64,000 nucleotides of DNA from Sphingomonas glaciei (GTDB taxonomy: Bacteria > Pseudomonadota > Alphaproteobacteria > Sphingomonadales > Sphingomonadaceae): NCBI RefSeq assembly GCF_023380025.1, contig NZ_CP097253.1, forward strand, positions 2,451,001 to 2,515,000. Direction: 5' to 3'. The notes under the pieces were generated by a model. That model did not search any database. It had not been told where the DNA came from and saw nothing but the letters and a program-made list of their open reading frames with translations. This document shows positions 55,019 through 64,000 of the stretch, piece by piece. Each line of letters opens with the position of its first letter. The first letter of the stretch is position 1. The position numbers and the translations under genes are program-made.

Positions 55019-55941
55019 CGGCTCTCCGTCAGTTCGTGGGGCAGCATGCCCTCGCGGTCGGTATGGCCCTCGGGGTCGAGGTGAAGGAAGATCTCGGTCC
55101 CGGGGAAGCGCCGCTGGAGGTCTTCCTCGACCGCGTCCATGCGGTCGTGGGCTTCCTTGACGGTCCATTCCTCGGGCACCCAGACGTGGAACTGGATGAA
55201 GTCGTGGGCCCCGCTGGAACGGGTGCGCACGTCGTGCATGCCGTTGAGTTCGGGATAGTCGTGGCAGGCTTCGAGAAAGGCGGTGCGCTTGTCGGCCGGC
55301 CATTCGGCATCCATTAGCTGGTTGACGCTGTCGCCCGCCGCCTTCCATGCGCCCCATAGCAGCCAGACGGCGAGCACGATCCCGAACACCCCGTCGGCGC
55401 CGCGCACGTGGAGCAACTGGTCGACCACCAGCGCGGCGATCACCGCCAGGTTGAGGAAGATGTCCGACTTGTAGTGGATGTTGTCGGTCTGGATCGCGAG
55501 GCTGCCGGTCTTGGCGATCACCCGCCGCTGATAGGCGAGCAGCAGCAGGGTGCCGAAGATCGCGGCGATCGACACGCCGATGCCAAGCTCGGCATTGGCG
55601 GTCGGGGCGCCGTTCAAAAGCCGGTCGATCGCGCGCCAGCCGATGCCGAGCGCGCTGGCGGCGATCAGCACCACCTGGCCGAGCGCGACCAGAGCCTCCG
55701 CTTTGCCGTGGCCGAAGCGGTGATCGTGGTCGGCCGGCAGCGCGGCAATCCGCACCCCGGCCAGCGTGAATAGGCTGGCGACGAGGTCGAGCGCGGTGTC
55801 GGCCAAGCTGCCGAGCATGGCGGTCGAATCGGTCTCGATCGCCGCCCAGCCCTTGGCCAGCAGCAGGATCAGCGCCATCGCCACGCTGGCCAGCGCCGCG
55901 CGCTGCGTCAGCCGCGAGCGTTCGGGTCCGACCACTCTCAC
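55015..55941 (-). CDS. cation diffusion facilitator family transporter
   Basis: The 308-residue transporter has six helices and a cytoplasmic C-terminal domain. Helix 2 carries SLADTALDLVA (Asp pair) and helix 5 HYKSDIFLNLAVI (His and Asp), the metal site. DHDHRFGHGKAEAL lies on the loop. The C-terminal domain (HDVRTRSSGAHDFIQFHV) binds regulatory metal. Such FieF-like proteins export zinc, iron or other divalent cations. The GTG start overlaps the pdxH stop by 4 nt. Confidence 0.92.
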   Translation of the reverse strand: MRVVGPERSRLTQRAALASVAMALILLLAKGWAAIETDSTAMLGSLADTALDLVASLFTLAGVRIAALPADHDHRFGHGKAEALVALGQVVLIAASALGIGWRAIDRLLNGAPTANAELGIGVSIAAIFGTLLLLAYQRRVIAKTGSLAIQTDNIHYKSDIFLNLAVIAALVVDQLLHVRGADGVFGIVLAVWLLWGAWKAAGDSVNQLMDAEWPADKRTAFLEACHDYPELNGMHDVRTRSSGAHDFIQFHVWVPEEWTVKEAHDRMDAVEEDLQRRFPGTEIFLHLDPEGHTDREGMLPHELTESR

Positions 55942-56522
55942 GGATAGAGCAGCCCTTGCGTCCAGGCCCCGTCAGCGCTGCGTTCGAATAGCCGGCGGTG
56001 GTGGAGGCGATATTCGACGTCTTCCCAGAACTCGATCCGGTCGGGCACCAGCCGGAAGCCCGACCAATGCTCGGGACGCGGAACGTCGCGCTCGGTGAAG
56101 CGCGCCTTCACCTCCTCGACCCGAGCAGTGAAGGTGTCGCGGCTCTCGAGGGGGCGCGACTGATCGCTGGCATGGGCGCCGATCTGGCTGTTGCGCGAGC
56201 GGCTGGCGAAATAGGCGTCGGCATCCTCGTCGCTGACCCGTACCAGCCGGCCTTCGGCGCGGACCTGCTTGCGGATGCTCTTCCAGTGGATGCACAGCGC
56301 GCCCCACGGGTTCGCGGCGATCTCCTGCCCTTTGCGGCTTTCGAGATTGGTGAAGAAGCCGAAGCCGTCGGGGCCGTGCCTGCGCATCAGCACCATCCGC
56401 ACCGACGGGCGTCCGTCGGGGGTGGAGGTGGCCAGCGCCATGGCGTCGGGGTCGTTGATCTCCTGCGCTGTCGCCAGGGCCATCCACTCGGCGAACAGGG
56501 CAAAGGGATCGGTTGGGGACAT
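55938..56522 (-). CDS. pdxH: pyridoxamine 5'-phosphate oxidase
   Basis: The 194-residue FMN enzyme completes PLP synthesis or salvage. It has PSVRMVLMRR, GFGFFTNLESRKGQEIAANP for FMN, and WKSIRKQVRAEGRLVRVSD. The C-terminal GFRLVPDRIEFW, then RLHHRRLFER, completes the family signature. It leads an operon with three transporters or isomerases and is divergent from the DnaJ-like gene, with 86 nt between them. Confidence 0.94.
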   Translation of the reverse strand: MSPTDPFALFAEWMALATAQEINDPDAMALATSTPDGRPSVRMVLMRRHGPDGFGFFTNLESRKGQEIAANPWGALCIHWKSIRKQVRAEGRLVRVSDEDADAYFASRSRNSQIGAHASDQSRPLESRDTFTARVEEVKARFTERDVPRPEHWSGFRLVPDRIEFWEDVEYRLHHRRLFERSADGAWTQGLLYP

Positions 56523-56608
56523 GGCGCCCCCTCTATCCGCTCCCCGCCTTGGCAGGCAAGCAATGCGGACCTAGCTGGTGCGGGAACGACTTTGCTCTAA
56601 GAGGAGCC

Positions 56609-57574
56609 ATGGATCTTTACGCACAATTGGGGGTGGGACGCGGAGCGACCGAGGCCGAGATCAAGAAGGCCTATCGAAGTCTCGCCAAGCAGCTCCACCC
56701 CGACCGCAACCAGGACAATCCCAAGGCCGCCGAGCGCTTTTCCAAGGTGACCGCGGCCTATGACCTGCTGTCCGACGCGGACAAGCGCGCCCGCTACGAC
56801 CGGGGCGAGATCGACGAGGAGGGCAATCCCAAGATGCCGTTCGGCGGGGGCTTCGGTGGTGGTGGCAGCTATGGCGGCGCCCGGCCGGGTGGTGGCGGCG
56901 GCGGCTTTGAAGGCTTTCCCGGCGGCGGCGGGGCAGCCGGTCCCGACCTGTCCGACCTGTTCGAAGGCCTGTTCGGCGGTGCCGGTGGGGCGCGGCGGGC
57001 GGGCGGATCGCCGTTTGGCGGCGGTGCCGGCGCCCGGCCGCGAGCGGCGGTCAAGGGCGCCGACGTCGCGTATCGCCTGACGGTGCCGTTCACCGATGCC
57101 GCGACGCTTGAGCCGCAACGGGTGACCCTGGCCGACGGCGCGACGATCGAGCTCAAGCTTCCCAAGGGCGTCGAGGATGGCGCCAAGATCCGCCTCGCCG
57201 GCAAGGGGGAAGCGGGCCCCGGCGGCAAGGGCGATGCGATCGTGACCATCGCGATCGAACCGCACCGCTTCTTCACCCGCGACGGGCAGAATGTCCGGCT
57301 CGACCTGCCGGTCAGCCTCAAGGAGGCGGTGCTGGGGGCCAAGGTCAAGGTGCCGACCCCCGACGGCGCAGTGATGCTGAGCGTCCCCAAGAGCGCCAGT
57401 TCGGGCAAGGTGCTGCGGATCAAGGGCCGCGGGTTCAGCGACAAGGCGGGAACGCGCGGCGACCTGCTGGTCACCCTGATGGTCGACCTGCCGGCGGCGG
57501 ACGCCGAACTGGAGCGCTTTGTCGAGGGCTGGACCGGCAGCGAAGGCAACCCTCGGGCGGGTCTCGGCGTCTAA
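56609..57574 (+). CDS. DnaJ-like co-chaperone (CbpA type)
   Basis: The 321-residue protein has a J domain (2-66) with the HPD motif (KQLHPDRN). A Gly/Phe-rich linker rich in GGGG (about 75-145) follows, then two C-terminal substrate domains (DVAYRLTVPFTDAA, LKLPKGVEDGAKIRLAGKGE, LPVSLKEAVLGAKVKVPT, in parts). It lacks the cysteine zinc-finger of DnaJ, so it is a CbpA-type partner of DnaK. ATG 56609 has GAGGAG just ahead. It is the first of three coupled genes. Confidence 0.92.
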   Translation: MDLYAQLGVGRGATEAEIKKAYRSLAKQLHPDRNQDNPKAAERFSKVTAAYDLLSDADKRARYDRGEIDEEGNPKMPFGGGFGGGGSYGGARPGGGGGGFEGFPGGGGAAGPDLSDLFEGLFGGAGGARRAGGSPFGGGAGARPRAAVKGADVAYRLTVPFTDAATLEPQRVTLADGATIELKLPKGVEDGAKIRLAGKGEAGPGGKGDAIVTIAIEPHRFFTRDGQNVRLDLPVSLKEAVLGAKVKVPTPDGAVMLSVPKSASSGKVLRIKGRGFSDKAGTRGDLLVTLMVDLPAADAELERFVEGWTGSEGNPRAGLGV

Positions 57575-57582
57575 CCCCCTAG

Positions 57583-58665
57583 ATGCAGGACATTTCCCCC
57601 CAGAGTCCCGAAGCCAGGCGCAAGCGTCTGGCGGCAATCCAGGCCAGGTTCGGCACGCAGGTCGTGGAGCGGGTCAAGCCCGGGACCAAGCCGTTCGAGG
57701 TCGCCAAGCGGGTTCTGGTCGGCGTCTACAACGACGGCTTCATCCACGCCGGCAACATCGCTTACCTCAGCCTGCTGTCGATGTTCCCCTTCTTCATCCT
57801 GGCGGCGGCGGTCGCGCAGCTGCTGGGATCGTCCGAGGGCGCGCAGGCGGCGGTGGTCAATGTGCTGGGCTCGCTCCCGCCAAGCATCGCCAACGTGCTG
57901 CGCGAGCCGGTGGCCGAGGTGCTGACCGCACGCCAGGGGCCGCTGTTGTGGTTCGGCGCGCTGGTCGGGCTGTGGACGGCATCGAGCTTCATCGAGACCA
58001 TTCGCGACATCCTGCGCCGCGCCTACGGCGTCAAATATACCGCGCCCTTCTGGGAATATCGGCTGATCTCGGCAACCTTCATGCTGGCGCTGATCCTGCT
58101 GCTGATGATCTCGCTTGCGGCGACCGTGCTGCTCAGTTCGATCGAGGCGTTCATCGTCGCCAAGGTGCCCGCGCTGGCGGAGGTCGAAAGCACGCTGACG
58201 CTCATCCGGATCGTGCCGGGCCTAGCGCTCTACCTGACGGTCTACCTGACCTTTGTGGTGTTGACCCCCTCGCGCTATCGCAAGCGCGGGTGCCGCAAAT
58301 GGCCCGGCGCGCTGCTGGTGACCTTGTGGTGGGTTGGCACCGCCACCCTGCTGCCCCAGGCGATCAGCCTCGCCGGCGGCTATGACCTGACCTACGGCAG
58401 CCTCGCCGGGGTGATGATCGCGCTGCTGTTCTTCTTCACCGTGGGCCTGGGCGTGGTGATGGGCGCCGAACTCAACGCCGGGCTGGCAGAAACCGACGCG
58501 AAGGCGCTAGAGGGCGAACAATATGCCGGACCGCACGCCGCCACCCTCGAGATCGAGGAGCCGGAGCCGGGCGAGAAGGTGACGATCAAGCCAAGCCAGG
58601 TGGACGAGGTCCCGGCGGCGGCGGAGGCAGCCCTTGCGGCAGCCGAAGAGGGGAAGATTGCATGA
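57583..58665 (+). CDS. YihY/BrkB family membrane protein
   Basis: The 360-residue protein has about six helices. The family motif YNDGFIHAGNIAYLSLLSMFPFFIL starts at about residue 48, and a conserved ARxFIETIRDILRRAYGV-like stretch follows at about 135. The last 60 residues are acidic and disordered (EIEEPEPGEK, AAAEAALAAAEEG). The role is unknown despite the older RNase BN name. Its stop overlaps the fabI start by 4 nt. Confidence 0.88.
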   Translation: MQDISPQSPEARRKRLAAIQARFGTQVVERVKPGTKPFEVAKRVLVGVYNDGFIHAGNIAYLSLLSMFPFFILAAAVAQLLGSSEGAQAAVVNVLGSLPPSIANVLREPVAEVLTARQGPLLWFGALVGLWTASSFIETIRDILRRAYGVKYTAPFWEYRLISATFMLALILLLMISLAATVLLSSIEAFIVAKVPALAEVESTLTLIRIVPGLALYLTVYLTFVVLTPSRYRKRGCRKWPGALLVTLWWVGTATLLPQAISLAGGYDLTYGSLAGVMIALLFFFTVGLGVVMGAELNAGLAETDAKALEGEQYAGPHAATLEIEEPEPGEKVTIKPSQVDEVPAAAEAALAAAEEGKIA

Positions 58666-59465
58666 CGGGATTGATGGCGGGGAAGAAGGGCCTGATCATG
58701 GGCCTGGCGAACGATCGCAGCCTGGCGTGGGGTATTGCCAAGCAGCTTGGCGACCAGGGCGCCGAGCTGGCGTTCAGCTATCAGGGCGAAGCGCTGGAGC
58801 GGCGGGTGCGCCCGCTGGCCGAGAGCGTGGGATCGGACTTCCTGGTCGACTGCGATGTCGGAGACATGGACGCGCTCGACCGCACTTTCGCCCAGATCGA
58901 GGAGCGCTGGGGCGGGCTCGACTTCCTGGTCCACGCGATCGGCTTTTCCGACAAGAACGAGCTTCGCGGGCGGTTCGTCGACACCAGCCTCGACAACTTC
59001 CTGCTGACCATGAACATCTCGGTCTACAGCTTCGTCGCCTGCGCCCAGCGCGCTGCGCGGCTGATGAAGCCCGGCGGATCGATGCTGACGCTGACCTATT
59101 ACGGGGCGGAAAAGGTGATCCCGCACTATAACGTGATGGGCGTCGCCAAGGCGGCGCTGGAGACGGCGACGAAGTATCTCGCCGCCGATCTCGGCAAGGA
59201 CGGCCTCAGGGTCAATGCGATCAGCGCCGGTCCGATCAAGACCCTGGCGGCAAGCGGGATCGGCGACTTCCGCTACATCCTGAAGTGGAACGAGTATAAC
59301 TCGCCGCTGCGCCGCAACGTCACCATCGAGGACGTTGGCGGGGCCGGGCTGTACCTGCTGAGCGACCTTGCCAGCGGGGTCACGGGCGAAATCCACCATG
59401 TCGATGCCGGCTACAACGTCGTCGGCATGAAGGCCGAGGACGCGCCCGACATCGCCACTGTGTGA
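58662..59465 (+). CDS. fabI: enoyl-[acyl-carrier-protein] reductase (NADH)
   Basis: The 267-residue SDR-type enzyme makes the last reduction in each fatty-acid elongation cycle. It has GLIMGLANDRSLAWGIAKQL for NADH, the catalytic pair Tyr-x6-Lys in HYNVMGVAKAALE, and ISAGPIKTLAASGIGDF near the C-terminus. FabI is the triclosan target. It is coupled to the YihY gene by ATGA. Confidence 0.94.
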   Translation: MTGLMAGKKGLIMGLANDRSLAWGIAKQLGDQGAELAFSYQGEALERRVRPLAESVGSDFLVDCDVGDMDALDRTFAQIEERWGGLDFLVHAIGFSDKNELRGRFVDTSLDNFLLTMNISVYSFVACAQRAARLMKPGGSMLTLTYYGAEKVIPHYNVMGVAKAALETATKYLAADLGKDGLRVNAISAGPIKTLAASGIGDFRYILKWNEYNSPLRRNVTIEDVGGAGLYLLSDLASGVTGEIHHVDAGYNVVGMKAEDAPDIATV

Positions 59466-59564
59466 CGGTTAACGGGCGCTGGTTGCGGAAAGGCTGTAGC
59501 CCGCGTTAGATATCGGGAGTGCGATCGGCAGGGGGCCGGTCGCCCTTCCGGGGATCATCGCCAC

Positions 59565-60314
59565 GTGGCACGTCGTCTCTCTTTCGCTCTGGCGCTTGCC
59601 GCCATGGTCGCTCCAACCGCCGTCCGCGCCGAAGCGCCGACCAGGAAGACGGTTGCCGTCGCCGAACCCAAGGCCAAGACCGACCCGGCCGAGGCGATGG
59701 CGTTCGTCTCGAAGCTGTTCGACAAGCTGTTCCCCGCCGGTCCCGAACCCGAGCCAGCGCGGCTGGCGGCAGCGCGCGAGATGAGCGTCGCGATGTTCCC
59801 CAAGGGGGCCTATGCCGAGGCGATGAACGGCTTCACCGACAAGATGGCCGATCATGTGCTGAGCATGAGCGAGGCCGACTTCGCCGACCTGGCGCCGCCC
59901 AAGCCCAAGACAAAAAAGGCGGCGCTGGCCGCCAAGCCGCCGAGCACCGAGCCGCTGCGCCTGGCGATGGCGCGCAAGGATCCGATGTTCGATGCCAAGG
60001 TGGCGGCGGGCAAGGCGTTCGTCCGGACCATGTTCGTCAAGGTCGGCGAGGTGGCCGAACCGCGCTTCCGCGAGGGCATGGCGCGATCGATGGCCCGCCG
60101 CTTCGACGCGCAGCAACTGGCCGAGATTCAGCGCTTCCTCGCCACCCCGACCGGCGCCGCCTACGGCCGCCAGATGATGGGCCTGTGGTTCGATCCCGAA
60201 GTGATGCGCGGCGCCTACCAAAGCCTGCCCGAGATGATGAAGCTGATGCCCGACATGATGAAGGATGCGGCGTCGCTGGAAGCCACGATGAAGGCGCCGA
60301 AGAAGGCCGACTGA
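59565..60314 (+). CDS. secreted hypothetical protein (DUF2059-like)
   Basis: The 249-residue protein has a signal peptide (ARRLSFALALAAMVAPTAVRA) and a helical body. The second half (RFREGMARSMARRFDAQQLAEIQRFLATPTGAAYGR, in parts) resembles the DUF2059 helix-turn pattern LxxxyaxxfTxeELxailaFyxSPxGk. The N-terminal domain is Lys/Ala/Pro-rich. GTG 59565 gives the full signal peptide, and an ATG 13 codons later cuts into it. Family assignment is by pattern only. Confidence 0.65.
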   Translation: MARRLSFALALAAMVAPTAVRAEAPTRKTVAVAEPKAKTDPAEAMAFVSKLFDKLFPAGPEPEPARLAAAREMSVAMFPKGAYAEAMNGFTDKMADHVLSMSEADFADLAPPKPKTKKAALAAKPPSTEPLRLAMARKDPMFDAKVAAGKAFVRTMFVKVGEVAEPRFREGMARSMARRFDAQQLAEIQRFLATPTGAAYGRQMMGLWFDPEVMRGAYQSLPEMMKLMPDMMKDAASLEATMKAPKKAD

Positions 60315-60368
60315 CCTTCTGGCGGGAAGGCCGCTTGCGCGGCGGGCGTCGCTCCGCGAGGCTGGGGC

Positions 60369-61655
60369 ATGGCAGCCTCCGAACCTACCGCGCCCCATCA
60401 GCCGATTTCGCGAAGGTCGCTGGCGGTGGCGGCCTTTTCGACCATCGTCGAATGGTATGATTTCACGCTCTATCTCTATTTCGCGACGGTGCTGGCGCGG
60501 CTGTTCTATGGCAGCAGCAGCGAGGCCTTGTCCTTCACGCTGGGAAGCTTTGCGCTCGCCTATCTGATGCGGCCGCTGGGAGCGGTGGTGTTCGGGCATG
60601 TCGGCGATCGCCATGGACGGCGCTCGATGCTGCTTTGGTCGGTGGCGCTGATGACCGCGGCGATGCTGGCGACGGCGTTGCTTCCGACGGAGGTCGAGAT
60701 CGGGGTCGCGGCGGGCTGGGCGCTGTTCCTGCTGCGCTGCGTGATGGGGTTCTCGGTCGGCGGCGAATATAGCGGGGTGGTCGCCTATCTGCTCGAAGGC
60801 GCGAAGGTGGAGCGGCGCGGGCTGGTCGCGTCCTGCGCGTCGGCGGCGAGCGAGATCGGGGCGCTGCTGGCGGTCGGGGTGTCGGCGCTGACGGTGGCGT
60901 CGATGAGCGAGGCGGACCTTACGAGTTGGGGCTGGCGGATCCCCTTCTTCGTCGGCGCCGCGCTGGCGGGAAGCGTGTGGATCGCGCGCTCGTCAATGCA
61001 GGAATCGCCCGAATATGAGCGGCAGGTGACGGCCGGCTCGGTTCCTGAATCGCCGTGGCGGCATTCCCTGGGCAATCACAAGCTCGGCATCTTCCGCGCC
61101 TTCTGCATCTCGGCGCTGGGGTCGATCACTTATTATGTCGGGATCACCTACGTGCCGGCGTTCCTGACCACCGCCGGGCGGCTGACCGAGGCCGATAGCC
61201 TGTGGCTGGGAACTGCCGCGGCGGTGGCGGTGATCCTGGTCACGCCGCTGACCGGGATGCTGTCGGACCGGATCGGCCGCAAGCCGGTGCTGGTCGTAGT
61301 CGCCCTGCTGTCCGCGGTGCTACCGATCACACTCTTCTCTCTGATGGGTAGCGGAAGCCATGGGCAGGCACTGGTCGGGGCGCTGGTGCTGGCCTGCGTC
61401 GCCGGCGCGATGAGCGCGGTCGGCGCGGTCGCCACCGCCGAACACTTCCCGGGCGAGGGGCGGGTTACCGGCCTCGCGCTCGGCGCGACCGGTGCGACCG
61501 CCATCTTCGGCGGGCTGACCCCTTGGCTGGCCGAGCGGCTGGTCGCGACGACCGGGCTGGCGAGCATGCCGGGGATCATGATCGCCGCCGTCGCGGTGGC
61601 GGTGCTGCCGGTGTTCCTCACGCTCAAGGAAACCGCACCGGTCAAACGCGGCTAA
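60369..61655 (+). CDS. MFS transporter, metabolite:proton symporter (MHS) family
   Basis: The 428-residue permease has 12 helices. It opens with the MHS motif STIVEWYDFTLYLYFA, followed by the MFS motif GHVGDRHGRRSML between helices 2 and 3. MGFSVGGEYSGVVAYLLE lies in helix 4, and the second-half MFS repeat reads GMLSDRIGRKPVLV. The family takes up organic acids, betaine or proline; the substrate is not clear. Confidence 0.9.
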   Translation: MAASEPTAPHQPISRRSLAVAAFSTIVEWYDFTLYLYFATVLARLFYGSSSEALSFTLGSFALAYLMRPLGAVVFGHVGDRHGRRSMLLWSVALMTAAMLATALLPTEVEIGVAAGWALFLLRCVMGFSVGGEYSGVVAYLLEGAKVERRGLVASCASAASEIGALLAVGVSALTVASMSEADLTSWGWRIPFFVGAALAGSVWIARSSMQESPEYERQVTAGSVPESPWRHSLGNHKLGIFRAFCISALGSITYYVGITYVPAFLTTAGRLTEADSLWLGTAAAVAVILVTPLTGMLSDRIGRKPVLVVVALLSAVLPITLFSLMGSGSHGQALVGALVLACVAGAMSAVGAVATAEHFPGEGRVTGLALGATGATAIFGGLTPWLAERLVATTGLASMPGIMIAAVAVAVLPVFLTLKETAPVKRG

Positions 61656-61678
61656 GCCATGTCGCCGGTCGAGTGAGT

Positions 61679-61704
61679 TGGCGTGTTATAGATGTGACAC
61701 GCCA
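61679..61704. promoter_or_regulatory. 8-nt inverted repeat downstream of the MFS gene
   Basis: TGGCGTGT (61679-61686) and ACACGCCA (61697-61704) flank 10 nt. It lies in the 269-nt gap before the TonB receptor gene and could be an operator or a weak hairpin. The same gap has TTGCTCAGCAA at 61795-61805, an 11-nt palindrome. Confidence 0.35.
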
Positions 61705-61924
61705 GTTCGTCGAAGCCGGGGTGCCTAGCTTCGGAAAGCATCCCACCCCTTAGCCACCGGGCCGCAAGAGAGGCCGAACCGCCGGCGAACGACATTGCTC
61801 AGCAAAGGCTCAGCCGTTGCTCATGCCTTTCACCGGCCGGCCCTCTCTTTTGCCCGGTGCCGCGAGCGACCCGGGCTGAACCGGGATCCAGGGCGGGGGT
61901 CAGTTCAGGGGGTTTGCTTTCATC

Positions 61925-64000
61925 ATGGTGTATCGTTGTTTCTCCGCCGCCAGTGCACTGGCCATCGCTTTCGGCACGATCGCGGCCGCGCCGGCCCTTG
62001 CGCAGACCGCTCCGGCCGCGAGCCAGCCGCAGCCGGCCCCGCCGGCGCGCGAGCGGGGCCAGACGGTGACGGTCACCGGCAGCCGCCCGCAGGTGATCGA
62101 CGCTCCTGACCGGCTGAGCTTCAACGTCGCCAACGACCTTGGCGCACAGACGGGCAGCCTGGCTGACGCGCTGCGCAACGTGCCCGGGGTCGAAGTCGAT
62201 CTGGAGGGCCGGGTCAGCCTGCGCGGCGATCCGGGGGTGACCATTTTGGTCGACGGTCGCCCGTCGGGACAGCTGCGCGGCGAGGGTCGCGGCGACGCCC
62301 TGCTGGCGATGCCGGCCAATAACATCGAGCGGGTCGAGGTCATCACCAATCCCTCGGCGGCGATGAGCCCGGAAGGGTCGGGCGGGGTGATCAACCTCGT
62401 CACCAAGAAGCAGCGCCAGGCGGGCACCACCGGCACCGTCCGCGCCAACGCCGGGCTGGAAGGGCGGGGCAGCGTGTCGCTCAACATGGCGCGCACCCGG
62501 CCGGGGCTGACCGTGTCCGGCGATGCCTCCTATCGCCGCTTCACCAACGAGATCGTCGTCACACAGGACCGCGAGCGGTTCGTCACCGGCGGAGCGAGCC
62601 TGCTCAGCCGGCAGGAGCAGTTTCACGACAATGTCGCGCAGGGCGGCAACGGGCGGTTCGGGGTGGAATACGACCTCGACAAGACCAACCGCCTGACCGG
62701 CGAGATCAGCTATCGCCGCAACCAGCTGGATAGCGACCGCGACGAGCGTTTCATCGGCAATGCGGTCGAGCCCGGTTTCACCCGCTTCAGCGACCAGGAA
62801 ATGAGCCAGCGGATCCTCGGCCTGCGCTCGTCGTGGCGCAAGACGCTGCCGGGTAAGGAGCACAGCTTCTCGGTCGACCTGCAGCACGACAGGGGCGGCA
62901 TGAACCGCCTGCTCGACGGACGGATCACCCCCGCGACGGGCGCGGTCCTGTTCGAGCGGATCGAGAACGACATCGATCGCGACGAGACTCGGCTCAAGGC
63001 CGACTACAAGAAGCCGCTGGGCGAGAATCGTTCGCTCAATCTTGGTTACGAGTTCGAAGGCCAAAATGCGGACTTCGATTTCATCGGTGCGCGCGGAACG
63101 GCCCTCAATGCGCTGGTGCCCCAGGCCAATCTCACCAATGCCTTCGATTTCTCGCAGGACGTCCACGCGCTGTACGGCACGGCGCAGTTCAACAGCGGCA
63201 AGTGGGAGTTCCAGCCGGGCCTGCGGCTCGAGCAGGTCGGGCTCGACCTGTTCCAGCGCACCGACAATGCCCGCTATGAGCAGGATTATTTCCGGGTCTA
63301 TCCGACGCTGCATGTCGGGCGGGCGCTGAGCGAGCGGACCAAGCTGCGGGCGAGCTACAGCCGCCGCATCCAGCGGCCGGGCCCGTTCGAGCTCAACCCC
63401 TACATCTTCTATGCCGACGCCCGGAACATCCAGCGCGGCAACCCCAACCTCAAGCCCGAGGTGACCGACGCGTTCGAGACCTCCTTGCAATATCGCAAGG
63501 ACGCGACCTTCCTGTCGCTGACCGGCTTCTATCGCCGCTCGCGCGACATGTTCACCGAGATCCTGCAGACGCTGCCCGACGGGGTGCTGCTGACCACCCG
63601 CGTTAACCTTGGCCGGGGCAGTCGAATGGGCGCCGACGCGATCATCAACGGGCGGCTCTCGAAGACGCTCAACTACCAGCTGTCGGGGACGGTACAGCGG
63701 ATGGAACTCGATCCGCGCGGGATTGCCGGCACGTCCGGCAAGGTGTCGGGCGTCGTCGCGTCGGTCCGGGGCAGCGTCAACTGGCAGCCGAGCCCGAAAG
63801 ATTTCCTTCAGATCAGCGGCAATTACAGTGGAAAGCAGTTGATCCCGCAGGGCTATCGGCTGGGCGGCGGGATCGTCAACGTCGGCTATCGGCGCAAGAT
63901 CAACGACCAATTGTCGCTGCTGGTCACCGGGCAGAACATCCTCGACAGCGCCCGGCAGGAGATCGTAATCCGCACCCCGTCCTTCCGCGACCGGCTGAAG
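61925..64000 (+). CDS. TonB-dependent receptor, outer-membrane beta-barrel type (3' end missing)
   Basis: At least 692 residues are read, with the frame open at the right edge. A signal peptide (MVYRCFSAASALAIAFGTIAAAPALAQ) is followed by QTVTVTGSRP and a plug with LADALRNVPGVEVDLEGRVSLRGD, ILVDGRPSGQL, and RVEVITNPSAAMSPEGSGGVINL. Barrel strands then include YSRRIQRPGPFELNPYI and GNPNLKPEVTDAFE. The plug wording matches the group with an outer-membrane beta-barrel family domain rather than siderophore receptors. The ligand is unknown, and no Fur-like box was seen upstream. Confidence 0.9.
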   Translation, partial: MVYRCFSAASALAIAFGTIAAAPALAQTAPAASQPQPAPPARERGQTVTVTGSRPQVIDAPDRLSFNVANDLGAQTGSLADALRNVPGVEVDLEGRVSLRGDPGVTILVDGRPSGQLRGEGRGDALLAMPANNIERVEVITNPSAAMSPEGSGGVINLVTKKQRQAGTTGTVRANAGLEGRGSVSLNMARTRPGLTVSGDASYRRFTNEIVVTQDRERFVTGGASLLSRQEQFHDNVAQGGNGRFGVEYDLDKTNRLTGEISYRRNQLDSDRDERFIGNAVEPGFTRFSDQEMSQRILGLRSSWRKTLPGKEHSFSVDLQHDRGGMNRLLDGRITPATGAVLFERIENDIDRDETRLKADYKKPLGENRSLNLGYEFEGQNADFDFIGARGTALNALVPQANLTNAFDFSQDVHALYGTAQFNSGKWEFQPGLRLEQVGLDLFQRTDNARYEQDYFRVYPTLHVGRALSERTKLRASYSRRIQRPGPFELNPYIFYADARNIQRGNPNLKPEVTDAFETSLQYRKDATFLSLTGFYRRSRDMFTEILQTLPDGVLLTTRVNLGRGSRMGADAIINGRLSKTLNYQLSGTVQRMELDPRGIAGTSGKVSGVVASVRGSVNWQPSPKDFLQISGNYSGKQLIPQGYRLGGGIVNVGYRRKINDQLSLLVTGQNILDSARQEIVIRTPSFRDRLK

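Noticed and set aside
61799-63910. 703-codon open frame on the minus strand
   Set aside because: It lies antisense to the TonB receptor gene, which has a signal peptide, plug and barrel. The antisense product has no recognisable domain. Such long shadow frames are expected at this GC content.

Overview
The window is a GC-rich chromosomal segment of an alphaproteobacterium, most probably a member of the Sphingomonadaceae (Sphingomonas-like). The signs are a PEPxxWA-type sorting tail, TonB-dependent receptors, SciP (DUF1153), ATP12 and DUF721/DciA family proteins, a COQ7-type hydroxylase, promoters that fit the EcfG consensus, and gene orders familiar from this family. Coding density is very high. 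Most neighbours in an operon overlap by 4 nt, and I saw no tRNA, rRNA, CRISPR array, prophage or insertion sequence.

Layout. 1-426: start of a DUF3667 membrane protein, reading off the left edge. 489-5606: a cell-envelope and ribosome cluster on the plus strand (nadD, rsfS, rlmH, envC-like, ctpA, dsbB, COQ7-like). 5660-9864: a secreted protein, a DUF1206 membrane protein behind an EcfG-type promoter, then the radical SAM/UdgX pair. 9861-11966: an iron-regulated TonB receptor with a Fur-like box. 12098-16857: smc, a DsbA-like lipoprotein and a DciA-like protein on the minus strand. 16885-24400: mutY, nudC, a membrane-anchored cytochrome c, a LOG protein, prfC, two small or hypothetical genes and an FMN alpha-hydroxy-acid oxidase. 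24375-27016: sdhCDA, with no sdhB beside it. 27197-31047: a soluble chemotaxis receptor, an SDR, a B3 metallo-beta-lactamase and prmA.

31051-33750 is the only clearly accessory part. Four lower-GC genes (a two-TM protein, a YunG-like protein, a secreted SnoaL-like protein and a PEP-CTERM protein) lie between housekeeping prmA and ligA. Every gene boundary there carries one copy of the same ~30-nt palindrome, all in one orientation. 33771-43195 returns to housekeeping: ligA, DUF1697, a dienelactone hydrolase, murA, clpS, a phasin, gmk, ATP12, HAD and RluA. 43242-48963: DUF445 and an RND efflux pair. 49165-50084: three GlsB/YeaQ small stress membrane proteins, one behind a consensus EcfG promoter. 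50217-53033: sciP, mnmA and a Nudix gene. 52989-56522: a tightly overlapped operon of pdxH, a CDF transporter, phzF and an amino-acid permease. 56609-61655: a DnaJ-like gene, yihY, fabI, a secreted protein and an MFS transporter. 61925 to the right edge: a second TonB receptor, cut by the window.

Regulation visible in the sequence: two exact GGAAC-N16-CGTT promoters (general stress response), one CtrA-like box before the chemotaxis receptor (the window also encodes the CtrA antagonist SciP), a Fur-like box, and a PhaR-like palindrome at the phasin. Three convergent gene pairs end on one shared CTAG that serves as stop codon on both strands.
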